DNA of 64,000 nucleotides from Candidatus Zixiibacteriota bacterium (GTDB lineage Bacteria; Zixibacteria; MSB-5A5; GN15; FEB-12): NCBI GenBank assembly GCA_024276275.1, contig JAJRXM010000081.1, positions 16,884 to 80,883 of the forward strand, read 5' to 3'. Shown piece by piece: positions 9,996 to 20,258 of this stretch (position 1 is its first letter; each line of letters starts with the position of its first letter). The notes under the pieces were generated by a model. It saw only the letters and a program-made list of their open reading frames with translations, ran no database searches and was not told where the DNA came from. The position numbers and the translations under genes were made by a program.

Positions 9996-10721
9996 ATGGA
10001 ACTTTGGTCGGCATTTCTATTTGGATTACTTGGAAGTTTTCATTGCGTAGGTATGTGCGGACCTATAGTACTGGCTCTGCCTGTTTCGCAAACTTCGAAA
10101 TGGAAATTTTTATTTACTCGTCTTGTATATAATCTTGGAAGAGTTGTTACTTATGCTGCTATGGGTTTTGTAATCGGCTCTATAGGTGAACAGTTTTCAT
10201 TAGCCGGTTATCAGAATATTCTTTCAATTAGTATGGGTGTTCTGATATTAGTAATGATATTTTTACCTGCCGTTTTTTTAAACAAGCTATTCCCGTTTCA
10301 AATTTTCACAAAGTTCTCAACAAAAATAAAACAATACTGGAGTATTTTGTTTAAGAACTCATCAGTCGCATCATTGTTTTTAATTGGAATATTAAACGGC
10401 TTTCTCCCCTGCGGTTTTGTCTACATCGCTTTAGCAGGTGCCGCATCAACAGGCTCTATGCTATCAGGAGCATCTTATATGGCTTTATTTGGACTGGGGA
10501 CTTTACCTTTGCTACTCGTGCTTTCGTTCGCTGTAGGACTTATTTCAAGCAAAGTGAAAAAAGCTTTCACAAAACTTATTCCGGTCGGTGGAGTTATTAT
10601 AGCAGTCCTTATTATTTTGCGAGGACTATCTTTGGGGATACCTTATATAAGTCCAAAAGTCATAGTTCATCAAACCGGTGAGCAAACAGTTGAATGCTGT
10701 CCTTCTGTTGACAAAAAGTAA
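9996..10721 (+). CDS. Sulfite exporter TauE/SafE-family (cytochrome biogenesis-associated) membrane protein
   Basis: FLFGLLGSFHCVGMCGPIVLALP...GFLPCGFVYIALAGA. Confidence 0.85.
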   Translation: MELWSAFLFGLLGSFHCVGMCGPIVLALPVSQTSKWKFLFTRLVYNLGRVVTYAAMGFVIGSIGEQFSLAGYQNILSISMGVLILVMIFLPAVFLNKLFPFQIFTKFSTKIKQYWSILFKNSSVASLFLIGILNGFLPCGFVYIALAGAASTGSMLSGASYMALFGLGTLPLLLVLSFAVGLISSKVKKAFTKLIPVGGVIIAVLIILRGLSLGIPYISPKVIVHQTGEQTVECCPSVDKK

Positions 10722-10890
10722 CACCATCATATAAAAGAGTGAATCGCACCATTATCCCCAAAATAATCTGACAAATCAGTTGCGATTACCTGCTGTATTT
10801 TATATAATTTCAGACATATTCACTATATGTAACGTATAACAAAGTAGTAAGATAAACAGATAAAATACCTTGAATTATAGGAGGTTACAG

Positions 10891-12030
10891 ATGTCAAATG
10901 TCCTTGGAATCAGAGGATATGATTATATTGAGTTTTATGTCGGCTCAGCAAAAATGGTTGCATACTGGTACGCAAAAGCTCTCGGAATGAGTATCACCGG
11001 ATATTGTGGTCCCGAAACCGGAATTCGTGACAGAATTTCATACTATATGACCAAAAACAATTTAAAATTTGTCATAACTTCACCTGTACAACCGAATTGT
11101 TATGAAATTTTTCAATTCATAAATCGTCACGGTGACGGTGTTAAACGTTGGTCTGTTGAAGTAGATGATGTCGAAAAAGCATTTTCTTATGCTACCAAAA
11201 ACGGTGCAATAATGGTTGAACGGCCTCATAAACTTGAAGACCATAACGGCTCTGTAGAAGAAGCTGCAATACGTTTATATGATGACACCGAATTAGTTTA
11301 TATAAATCGGGATAATTATAATCATATTTTTAAGCCGGGATTTTGCGAACCGCGACAAAAAATTAATATCGAATGCGAAGATACCTGTTTAGTCGGAGTT
11401 GATCACATTGTCGGTAATGTTCGTGAAAACGAAATGAATATCTGGGCTAGTTATTTTAACAAAACGATGAATTTTGAGACTTTTGTTGATTTCAAAGCCG
11501 GCGATATCGGTACCAAATATTCAGCCCTTTTGTCCAAAGTAGTTCGTTCGGCTGATTTTAAAATTAAAAATCCGATTAACGAACCGTTTGAAGGACTAAA
11601 AAAGTCTCAGATAGAAGAATATATCGAACAATATTACGGCTCTGGAGTACAGCATATTGCGGTTGAAACTGACAATATAATTAAAACTATCTCAGCTCTC
11701 CGTAAAAACGGTGTTGAATTTTTAGAAATTCCTTCCACATATTATGACATGCTTCGCAAGCGGGATAATTTGAATATCAAGGAAAATATAGATGACTTAC
11801 AAAAAGAACATATTCTTTGCGACAAAGAATCGGAAGGGTATCTTCTGCAGTTATTCACAAAACCGATAGGCGACCGTCCTACATTTTTCTTTGAATTTAT
11901 CCAACGTATAGACGGAGCCCAAGGGTTTGGAAAAGGAAATTTCCAATCTCTGTTTGAATCTATAGAACTTGACCAAAAGCTGCGAGGTAACTTAGACAAA
12001 ACTGCTGAAGAGTTAATGCCTCCTTGCTAA
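10891..12030 (+). CDS. hpd: 4-hydroxyphenylpyruvate dioxygenase
   Basis: DYIEFYVGSAKMVAYWYAKALG...VDHIVGNV...GVQHIAVETDNI...FFFEFIQR; SD AGGAGG upstream of ATG at 10891. Confidence 0.93.
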   Translation: MSNVLGIRGYDYIEFYVGSAKMVAYWYAKALGMSITGYCGPETGIRDRISYYMTKNNLKFVITSPVQPNCYEIFQFINRHGDGVKRWSVEVDDVEKAFSYATKNGAIMVERPHKLEDHNGSVEEAAIRLYDDTELVYINRDNYNHIFKPGFCEPRQKINIECEDTCLVGVDHIVGNVRENEMNIWASYFNKTMNFETFVDFKAGDIGTKYSALLSKVVRSADFKIKNPINEPFEGLKKSQIEEYIEQYYGSGVQHIAVETDNIIKTISALRKNGVEFLEIPSTYYDMLRKRDNLNIKENIDDLQKEHILCDKESEGYLLQLFTKPIGDRPTFFFEFIQRIDGAQGFGKGNFQSLFESIELDQKLRGNLDKTAEELMPPC

Positions 12031-12057
12031 GACCGAACATAATACAAAGGAACTATT

Positions 12058-13217
12058 ATGCCTTTTATCATAAATTGGGTGAAATCCCCCGTGTGAAACA
12101 TACAACTTTTTATAAACCGGACGGTAAGTCTCTTTACCGTGAAGAACTAATTTCTTCAAAAGGATTTTCCGGAATTTATTCAAATGTCTATCATCATCAT
12201 CTTCCAACTGCTGTTAAATCTGTCAAAGAGATAGCTTTGCACAAAGAAACCGGTTGGGCTGAAGCACCTGTTTTATATTACCATTGCTTTTCCGGCAACA
12301 AAAAAACAGGTGGTAATTTCATAGAAAGCCGTGACGAGTATTTTGTAAATCCAAGTTGTAAAATATCTACCGCCTATGTAACAAAAGATAGCGACGATTT
12401 CTACCGCAATGCTTTGGCTGCCGAATATATTTTTATTCATCACGGAAACGGTGTTTTGCTCTCTCATTGCGGTGCTATTACGTTTTCTGAAGGCGACCAG
12501 CTGATTATCCCCCGTGCGACAACATATCAGTTGAAATTTGATAACTTTGAAAATAATAAAATCCTTATAGTAGAATCAGATACCGCTTATGAACTTCCCA
12601 ATCATTTTAAGAATGCTTACGGGCAGATGGAAGAACATGCTCCTTATTGTGAGCGGGATTTTAGACCTCCGACGTTCACGGAGCCAAATACTGATGTAGG
12701 TGAATTTCGGATTATTGTCAAAGCAAAAGAGCGATACTTTGAACATATCGTACCGCATCATCCGTTTGGAGTAGTCGGTTGGGACGGATATTTATACCCG
12801 TTTGCCTTTAACATCAAAGATTATCATCCAAAAGTCGGAAGAATTCATTTACCTCCCCCTGTGCATCTTGCATTTGTAACAGGTGGGTTTATAATTTGTA
12901 ATTTTGTACCGAGATTGTACGATTTTCATGATTCTGCAATTCCTGCTCCATATTTTCATTCTAATATTGATTCTGATGAAGTCCTGTACTATGTTGAAGG
13001 TGACTTTATGTCTCGCAAAGGTATCCAAGAAGGGTCATTCACGCTTCATCCGGGCGGACTGCCTCACGGTCCTCAACCGGGAAGAACTGAAGATTCAGTC
13101 GGTGCAAAAGAGACAAACGAATGGGCAGTAATGATTGACACCTATGCACCTCTTACCCCGACCTCAAATGTAAAAGATACTATTGATAAGGATTATGCTC
13201 AATCCTGGTTAGAATAG
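12058..13217 (+). CDS. hgmA: Homogentisate 1,2-dioxygenase; apparent 1-nt frameshift four codons after the start
   Basis: FYHKLGEIPRVKHTTFYKPDG...HYHFH-region; SD AAGGA before ATG at 12058. ATGCCTTTTATCAT reads MPFI; one extra T gives MPFYHKLG, the expected family N-terminus. Confidence 0.88.
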
Positions 13218-13235
13218 GGTTCTGCATTATATAAC

Positions 13236-14360
13236 ATGATAAAGATACCGCAGTTTGTAAAAAACTTAAGACCGTATAAAGCAGGCAAACCGATTGATGA
13301 GCTTGCCCGCGAGAAAAATTTAGTAAAGATTGTAAAGCTCGCATCTAATGAAAACCCTCTCGGTCCCTCACCTAAAGCAGTTGAGGCTATTGAAAAGGCT
13401 TTGAAAAATTTAAACCGATATACCGACCCTCTCTCGCATGATTTAGTTTTAGCGATAGCGAATAAATATAATATACAACCGAACCATATTATTTGCGGTC
13501 ACGGTGCCGATGCGTTGCTTTCTTATATCGTTAATGCATTTACAACTCAATCTGATGAAATAGTTACATCTGAGGGAACCTTTATCGGTATTTATGTTTC
13601 AATTCGAAAGTATGGACGAAAATTAGTAACGGTTCCATTAAAAGATTATGCTTTTGACCTTGAGGCTATATACAATGCGATAACTGACAAAACGGTAATG
13701 ATATACCTGGCAAATCCGAACAATCCGACCGGAACAATGTTTAACCGAGATGAGTTTGAAATGTTCATGGCTAAAGTCCCTAATCATATTATGGTTATTC
13801 TCGATGAAGCATATACAACTTATGCCGACGATAATCCTCAGTATCCAAATGGTATCCGTTATGATTACGACAATATGGTAGTGACGCGGACGCTTTCTAA
13901 AGCTTACGGGTTAGGCGGTCTTCGTGTCGGTTTTGCAGTCGGGCCTGATGAAGTGATTGAATCTCTTTATAAAATAAAGCTTCCGTTTGAACCCAATCTT
14001 TTAGCACAGCACGGTGCAATAGCGGCACTTGATGACGATGAGTTTCTTATAAAGACGAAAGAACTAAACAGAAAATCACTTACTTTAATAATTCAAGGCT
14101 TAGACAAAATTGGCATAAAACAAGTTCCGACGTATGCAAATTTTATTCTAACTCTTATGCCCTCTGAACAGTTTGCCAAAGAGTTTACTGAGGAATGTAT
14201 GAATCGCGGTTTGATTTTACGCCATGTAAATACTTTCGGCATTCCAAACGGTGTACGGATTAATTCAGGAACGATAGAAGAAACTGAATTTGCGCTGGAT
14301 ATTATCGGAAAAGTATATAACACCCTTTGTGATAAATACAATGAAAAAGTAAAATTATAA
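13236..14360 (+). CDS. HisC-like class I/II aminotransferase; by context probably an aromatic (tyrosine) aminotransferase
   Basis: LASNENPLGPSPKA, YLANPNNPTGTMF, TRTLSKAYGLGGLRVGF. Confidence 0.85.
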   Translation: MIKIPQFVKNLRPYKAGKPIDELAREKNLVKIVKLASNENPLGPSPKAVEAIEKALKNLNRYTDPLSHDLVLAIANKYNIQPNHIICGHGADALLSYIVNAFTTQSDEIVTSEGTFIGIYVSIRKYGRKLVTVPLKDYAFDLEAIYNAITDKTVMIYLANPNNPTGTMFNRDEFEMFMAKVPNHIMVILDEAYTTYADDNPQYPNGIRYDYDNMVVTRTLSKAYGLGGLRVGFAVGPDEVIESLYKIKLPFEPNLLAQHGAIAALDDDEFLIKTKELNRKSLTLIIQGLDKIGIKQVPTYANFILTLMPSEQFAKEFTEECMNRGLILRHVNTFGIPNGVRINSGTIEETEFALDIIGKVYNTLCDKYNEKVKL

Positions 14361-14375
14361 TAAGGATAGAAACTG

Positions 14376-15389
14376 ATGAAATTTGTTTCATTTATAAAAG
14401 GACAGGAAGTTCGTGTCGGATTATATACCAACGACACCGTGTATGATTTAGCCGAAAACGGTAAAGCTATCGGCTTGGCAACTCCCTCGACAATGCTTGA
14501 GCTGCTTTGGCATGAAGAAGCAGGTATGGAAACTGCCCGTAAAATTGAAGATGCAATAAAAGCCGGTAAAACTTCTATAACAGCTGATACTATTACAATG
14601 GTTGCTCCTATTCCTAATCCTCCCTCATGCAGAGATGCTTATGCATTCCGTCAGCATGTTGCGACTGCCCGCAGAAACCGTGGTGTTGAGATGATACCTG
14701 AATTTGATATGTATCCGATATTTTATTTCACCAATCATAATGCGATTTATGGAGAAGGTGATGTACTTGTCGAAGATGACCATATGCACAAACTTGACTT
14801 TGAACTTGAAGCCGCAATAATTGTAGGGAAACGTGGTAAAAACATTTCGGCAAAAGATGCCGACAAATATATAGCTGGTTATACAATCATGAATGATCTC
14901 TCTGCCCGCGTATTACAGATGGAAGAGATGAAACTCAATTTAGGTCCCGCCAAAGGGAAAGATTTTGCAACTGTCATCGGCCCCTGGATGGTTACGCCCG
15001 ATGAATTAGAACAGTACAAAGTTGAAACGGAATTTGGGAACAAATATAATTTACAGATGAAAGCATTCCACAACAGCAAGCAAGTCTCCGAAGGCAATAT
15101 GAAAGATATGAACTGGACTTTTGCAGAAATCTTGGAACGGGCATCCTATGGTACTGAAATATATCCCGGTGATGTTATCGGGTCGGGAACTGTTGGTACA
15201 GGTTGTTATCTCGAGTTAAACGGTACTTGGGCTTTAGAAGCAAAAGCGAAAGGTGAAGAACATACGCCTATATGGCTGCAAAACGGTGACACAATAGATA
15301 TGACTATTGACGGTTTGGGAAAGCTTTCTAACAAAATTGTTAAATCTAAAGAAAGTAATTCTATCTTAGCTAAGAAAAAACAGGTCTGA
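14376..15389 (+). CDS. fahA: Fumarylacetoacetate hydrolase family protein
   Basis: FAH catalytic region ...HKLDFELEAAIIVGKRGKNISAKDADKYIAGYTIMNDLSAR...DVIGSGTVGTG. Confidence 0.88.
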   Translation: MKFVSFIKGQEVRVGLYTNDTVYDLAENGKAIGLATPSTMLELLWHEEAGMETARKIEDAIKAGKTSITADTITMVAPIPNPPSCRDAYAFRQHVATARRNRGVEMIPEFDMYPIFYFTNHNAIYGEGDVLVEDDHMHKLDFELEAAIIVGKRGKNISAKDADKYIAGYTIMNDLSARVLQMEEMKLNLGPAKGKDFATVIGPWMVTPDELEQYKVETEFGNKYNLQMKAFHNSKQVSEGNMKDMNWTFAEILERASYGTEIYPGDVIGSGTVGTGCYLELNGTWALEAKAKGEEHTPIWLQNGDTIDMTIDGLGKLSNKIVKSKESNSILAKKKQV

Positions 15390-15397
15390 CTTTAAAC

Positions 15398-16387
15398 ATG
15401 GCTTCAGAAGAGAATAAAAGGTTTATTTCAGTTGACCCTAAAGAAGCGTCAATACCGGAAATTCATAAACTTCTTTTGGGGGGTATCACTCCCCGACCGA
15501 TAGCCTTGGTTTCGACAGTTTCAGAAGACGGTATTAATAATCTTTCACCTTTTTCATTTTATAATGCTTTTGGAGCCAACCCTCCTATTATAGTATTCTC
15601 CCCTGCCCGCCGAGGTCGTGACGGCAGCACAAAAGATACCCTGAATAATTTACATCAAATAAAAGAGTGTGTAGTGCAGGCAGTTTCGTACGAAATGGTA
15701 CAACAGGTAAGTTTAGCTTCTACAGAATACGATGCCGATACAGACGAGTTTGTCAAAAGTGGCTTAACAGCTATCGATTCCGATATTGTAAAACCGAAAC
15801 GAGTTTTAGAATCACCCTTTCAAATGGAATGTGTAGTACAACAGATTATTCCATTAGGCGAAAATAAAGGATCCGGCAACTTGGTAATTTGCGAAGTTGT
15901 CAAAATTCATGTTGATGAAACTATAATGCAAGATGGTGTTATTGAACCGAATCTCATACGCCTTGTCGGTAGAAGTTCGGCAAACTATTATACAAAAGCA
16001 TTTGATTGTTCCATGTTTGAAATTGAAAAACCAATTTCGACAATAGGCATCGGTATTGATTCGCTACCTGATTTTATAAAACATTCTAAAAACCTGACCG
16101 GTAACGAACTCGGAAAGTTAGGCAATATAGAATTGCTACCGTTGGAGACTGAAATAAAATCATTTATTACTTCGTATAAAAATCAGAAAATTAACATAAA
16201 TGATATCCCCAAGTTGCTCAACGGAACTGATTATCACGCTGTTTATGCTGCCGGAGTTGCTATAAATCACGAGGACAAAGTAAACAGCAAGCGTATAATT
16301 GAAATTTCCGCAAAAAAAGCACTAGAGCAAAACGATAACGCATTTGCCATACTTGCCCTGCTTTCCACAACTTTGATAGATAATTAA
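15398..16387 (+). CDS. Flavin reductase-like (FMN-binding split-barrel) protein with C-terminal extension
   Basis: LLLGGITPRPIALVSTVSEDGINNLSPFSFYNAFGANPPIIVFSPAR. Confidence 0.8.
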   Translation: MASEENKRFISVDPKEASIPEIHKLLLGGITPRPIALVSTVSEDGINNLSPFSFYNAFGANPPIIVFSPARRGRDGSTKDTLNNLHQIKECVVQAVSYEMVQQVSLASTEYDADTDEFVKSGLTAIDSDIVKPKRVLESPFQMECVVQQIIPLGENKGSGNLVICEVVKIHVDETIMQDGVIEPNLIRLVGRSSANYYTKAFDCSMFEIEKPISTIGIGIDSLPDFIKHSKNLTGNELGKLGNIELLPLETEIKSFITSYKNQKININDIPKLLNGTDYHAVYAAGVAINHEDKVNSKRIIEISAKKALEQNDNAFAILALLSTTLIDN

Positions 16388-16399
16388 CGGAGAATCATT

Positions 16400-18346
16400 G
16401 TGTCTCACAATGCTCATAAGTTACTCTGGACACCCTCTGCCGAACGAAAACAAAACTCCAATTTACAGTTGTTTATGCAGTATATTTCCGAGAACTATCA
16501 ACTGACATTTTTAAGCTATAATGAACTCTATCAATGGTCAATTACAGATTCCTCTTTATTTTGGGAAACTCTTTGGAAGTTTACAAATGTAAAAGCATCT
16601 CAAAAGTTTACATCTGTCTTAGAGCGAGATACAATTAGAAGTGCTGTTTGGTTTTCTGATGCACAACTAAACTTTGCTGAAAATCTTCTGCGATATAAAA
16701 ATGACAATACTGCAATAATTTTCCAAACTGAAGACAAAGAAGCTATATCAATAACATATTCTGAATTGCACAAACAAGTTGCATCAGTTGCTTCGGCACT
16801 AAAAAAAGCAGGTGTCAAAAAAAATGATAGAGTTGCTGCATTTATCACAAACTGCCCTGAAGCAATTATAGGAATGCTCGCGACAGCCTCGATTGGAGCC
16901 GTTTGGTCATCATGTTCTCCTGATTTCGGTTACCAAGGAGTCCTTGATCGATTTGGTCAAATAAAACCAAAAATTCTTTTTGCGGTAAACGGTTATAGTT
17001 ATAACGGGAAAAAATTCTATTCAAATAATGTGATTGAACATTTAGCGAATTCAATTAATCAAATCGAAAAAATTGTCATTATTGATTCAATCAATTCAGT
17101 TAGTTCGTTAAACCATCCCAATATTGTACCATGGGATAAGTTTATAGACAAAAGTGCAACCGAATTATCATTTGCACAACTCCCTTTTGACCACCCTTTG
17201 TATATTATGTATTCATCAGGTACAACCGGTAAACCAAAATGCATTGTACATGGTGCAGGCGGAACATTACTGCAGCATCTGAAAGAATTAATCTTACACA
17301 CAGACCTCAAGGAAAATGATGTTATTACTTATTTCACGACCTGCGGTTGGATGATGTGGAATTGGTTAGTTTCATCATTAGCAGTAGGTGCGACTATTTA
17401 TCTGTATGACGGGTCCCCTTCGTATCCGAACTTATCTGTGCTCTTTAGAGCTATAGAAAAACATAAGATACATGTTTTTGGAACATCACCTAAATTTCTT
17501 TCCGCATGTGAAGCCCGAAGAATTAAACCTAACAAAAAATATAATTTAGATTCTCTGAAAACAATTCTTTCTACGGGAGCACCTCTCTCAGAACAGAATT
17601 TTGAATATGTATATAGAGATATAAAGCAAGATGTTCAGCTATCCTCTATATCAGGCGGGACAGACATAATTTCATGTTTTCTTCTCGGTAATCCTCTGCT
17701 GCCTGTCTATTCCGGTGAACTGCAATGCCGAGGCTTAGGAATAAAAGTCGAGATGAAAACAGATGAAACTGAACCTACTAAAAACAGAATCGGTGAACTT
17801 ATCTGTTCGGCTCCTTTTCCGTCAAGACCTATTTATTTTTGGAATGACGAAAATGGACAGAAATATAAAGAAGCTTATTTTTTAGAATCAGAATTATATT
17901 GGCAACATGGTGATTATATAGAAATCAATGAACGAGGTGGAGCTGTGATACATGGTCGCTCGGATGCGACCTTAAACCCGGGGGGAGTACGAATAGGTAC
18001 TGCGGAAATATACGGACCGGTCGAGTCTCTTGAAGAAGTCGAAGAAGCTATTGTAATCGGAAAACAGATAAACAATGACACGCAAATAATTTTATTTGTT
18101 GTGCTTTCAAACGGATTATCCTTAACTCGTGAATTAAAACAAAAGATTAAAAAAAGTTTGAAAACTAATTGCTCTCCCCGTCATGTACCTTCTGACATTT
18201 TTCAAGTTACCGATATCCCTAGAACTATCAGCGGAAAAAAGGTTGAAATAGCAGTGCGGAAAATACTGCATGGCGAAGAAGTTACTAACAAAGATGCACT
18301 AGCTAATCCTGAGTCATTGGAGCAGTATCATACATTTTTCTCATAA
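16400..18346 (+). CDS. Acetoacetyl-CoA synthetase (acetoacetate-CoA ligase), GTG start
   Basis: YIMYSSGTTGKPKCIVHGAGGTLLQHLKE...TTCGWMMWNWLVSSLAVGATIYLYDGSP. Confidence 0.9.
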   Translation: MSHNAHKLLWTPSAERKQNSNLQLFMQYISENYQLTFLSYNELYQWSITDSSLFWETLWKFTNVKASQKFTSVLERDTIRSAVWFSDAQLNFAENLLRYKNDNTAIIFQTEDKEAISITYSELHKQVASVASALKKAGVKKNDRVAAFITNCPEAIIGMLATASIGAVWSSCSPDFGYQGVLDRFGQIKPKILFAVNGYSYNGKKFYSNNVIEHLANSINQIEKIVIIDSINSVSSLNHPNIVPWDKFIDKSATELSFAQLPFDHPLYIMYSSGTTGKPKCIVHGAGGTLLQHLKELILHTDLKENDVITYFTTCGWMMWNWLVSSLAVGATIYLYDGSPSYPNLSVLFRAIEKHKIHVFGTSPKFLSACEARRIKPNKKYNLDSLKTILSTGAPLSEQNFEYVYRDIKQDVQLSSISGGTDIISCFLLGNPLLPVYSGELQCRGLGIKVEMKTDETEPTKNRIGELICSAPFPSRPIYFWNDENGQKYKEAYFLESELYWQHGDYIEINERGGAVIHGRSDATLNPGGVRIGTAEIYGPVESLEEVEEAIVIGKQINNDTQIILFVVLSNGLSLTRELKQKIKKSLKTNCSPRHVPSDIFQVTDIPRTISGKKVEIAVRKILHGEEVTNKDALANPESLEQYHTFFS

Positions 18347-18437
18347 AGAAATTATTGCTTTTAAATTGAAAATTTGAGTATATTACATAGTAGATTATTT
18401 TGGTACAGATTCCTGAATCACACTTGGAGAACATAAA

Positions 18438-20258
18438 ATGAACGGAAACCAATCTTCGCCCGGTCACTCACTTGAAAACCGTGAAAAGTCAGATTTTTTT
18501 AAACGGTTACATCAAAACCCTGCTATTAAAAATCTCCCACAACATTTATATCAGTTTATTGTAGACCAAAACTACACTGCATATACTCCGATAGATCATT
18601 CGGTTTGGCGGTATGTTCTTCGTCAAAATCATCGTTTTTTAATTGAACATGCTCATGAGATTTATTTTGAAGGTCTTGAAAAAACCGGACTTAAAATAGA
18701 GGCTATCCCCTCTATCGAAGAAATGAATGAGATATTATCTAAAATAGGATGGGGAGCTGTATCTGTGGACGGTTTTATTCCTCCTGCTGCGTTTATGGAA
18801 TTTCAACAGCATCGGGTTTTAGTTATCGCTGCTGATATGCGACAGATAAAGCATATAGAATATACTCCGAGTCCTGATATTATTCACGAAGCCGCCGGAC
18901 ATGCCCCGGTAATTGCTGACCAAGAATATGCTGAGTATTTACGTCGTTTTGGAGAAATCGGTGCAAAAGCAATGTCATCGAAAAAAGATTTCGAACTTTA
19001 TGAAGCGATACGAAAACTTTCAATTTTAAAAGAGACCCCCGGTGCCTTACAAAAAGATATTGATGCTCTAGAAAAAGATTTACTATACAAACAGGAGCAC
19101 CTTGGTGAACCGTCTGAAATGGCACGATTAACCAGGTTACATTGGTGGACTGTCGAGTATGGTCTTGTAGGAACTTTGGAGTCACCCAAAATTTATGGTG
19201 CGGGGATTTTATCTTCGATAGGAGAGGCATCGACCTGTTTGACCGATGCGGTCAAAAAGATTCAATATGATTTATCTACTCAGGAATATGCTTTTGATAT
19301 TACTACTAAACAACCTCACTTGTTTGTAACTGATAATTTCAAAACACTTATTAATGTCTTGGAAGAGTTTGCCGATCAGATGGCTTTTCGTGTTGGTGGA
19401 CTTCAAGGAATAAAACAAGCTGTTGAGTCCGAAAACACATCTACGATTGCGTATAGCTCGGGCTTGCAAGTATCCGGCATATGCACTGACTTTCTCGTTG
19501 ACAATTCGGACAATCCTATATTCGTCAAAACTACCGGAAAAACAAACCTTTCGATTGGTTATAAAGAACTAAAAGGGCATTCCATTGAGTACCACAAAGA
19601 CGGTTTCAGTTCACCGATTGGGCAACTAAAAGAATCTACAAAACCTTTTGAAGATTTCAACAATAACGATTTGGAACAATTTAAAATTATAATAAATACT
19701 AAAGCACGTCTTGAATTTGAGTCCGGCATTATTGTAAACGGTTTATGTACTCAGATTACTTATAATGATAAAAAACCTATTCTTATAACATTCAGAGATT
19801 GTACGGTTACTTACGGGGATGAATTGTTATTCGACCCGTCGTGGGGTACGTATGACATGGCTATCGGGTCAAACATTTGTTCGGTTTTTTCAGGTGCTGC
19901 CGACAAAGATGCTTATGAACAGCCTACTACAATTTCAAAAACCCGAGTTATTAAAGTTTCGTATACCGAAAAAGATAAAGCCTTGCACAGATTATATCAA
20001 TTAGTTCGTGACTATAGAAACGGTAATAATGATACATCTGTTCTTGAAAATGTGTGGGATGCCTTAATAAAAGAGCATGATTATGATTGGTTATTAGCAG
20101 TTGAATTACTTGAAATAATAGTAGAGGAAAAAGTATTAACTGACTTAGAGCCTAAAATTCGTAAGTTTTTAATTCAGAAGGCAAAAGATAATAAAGAATT
20201 GCATAAACTAATTTATGACGGAATAGATTTAGCGAGTAATCCTCTAAAAGTCATGTAA
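18438..20258 (+). CDS. phhA: Aromatic amino acid (phenylalanine) 4-hydroxylase with long C-terminal extension
   Basis: DGFIPPAAFMEFQQHRVL...YTPSPDIIHEAAGHAPVIADQEYAEYLRRFGEIGAKA...HWWTVEYGL: biopterin-dependent hydroxylase with His/His/Glu iron site. Confidence 0.92.
   Translation: MNGNQSSPGHSLENREKSDFFKRLHQNPAIKNLPQHLYQFIVDQNYTAYTPIDHSVWRYVLRQNHRFLIEHAHEIYFEGLEKTGLKIEAIPSIEEMNEILSKIGWGAVSVDGFIPPAAFMEFQQHRVLVIAADMRQIKHIEYTPSPDIIHEAAGHAPVIADQEYAEYLRRFGEIGAKAMSSKKDFELYEAIRKLSILKETPGALQKDIDALEKDLLYKQEHLGEPSEMARLTRLHWWTVEYGLVGTLESPKIYGAGILSSIGEASTCLTDAVKKIQYDLSTQEYAFDITTKQPHLFVTDNFKTLINVLEEFADQMAFRVGGLQGIKQAVESENTSTIAYSSGLQVSGICTDFLVDNSDNPIFVKTTGKTNLSIGYKELKGHSIEYHKDGFSSPIGQLKESTKPFEDFNNNDLEQFKIIINTKARLEFESGIIVNGLCTQITYNDKKPILITFRDCTVTYGDELLFDPSWGTYDMAIGSNICSVFSGAADKDAYEQPTTISKTRVIKVSYTEKDKALHRLYQLVRDYRNGNNDTSVLENVWDALIKEHDYDWLLAVELLEIIVEEKVLTDLEPKIRKFLIQKAKDNKELHKLIYDGIDLASNPLKVM

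Noticed and set aside
10721-10890. Possible attenuator upstream of hpd (AATCGCA...TGCGATT and CTGA-caaa-TCAG)
   Set aside because: Arms are short and ~38 nt apart with no T-tract or leader ORF; not distinguishable from chance
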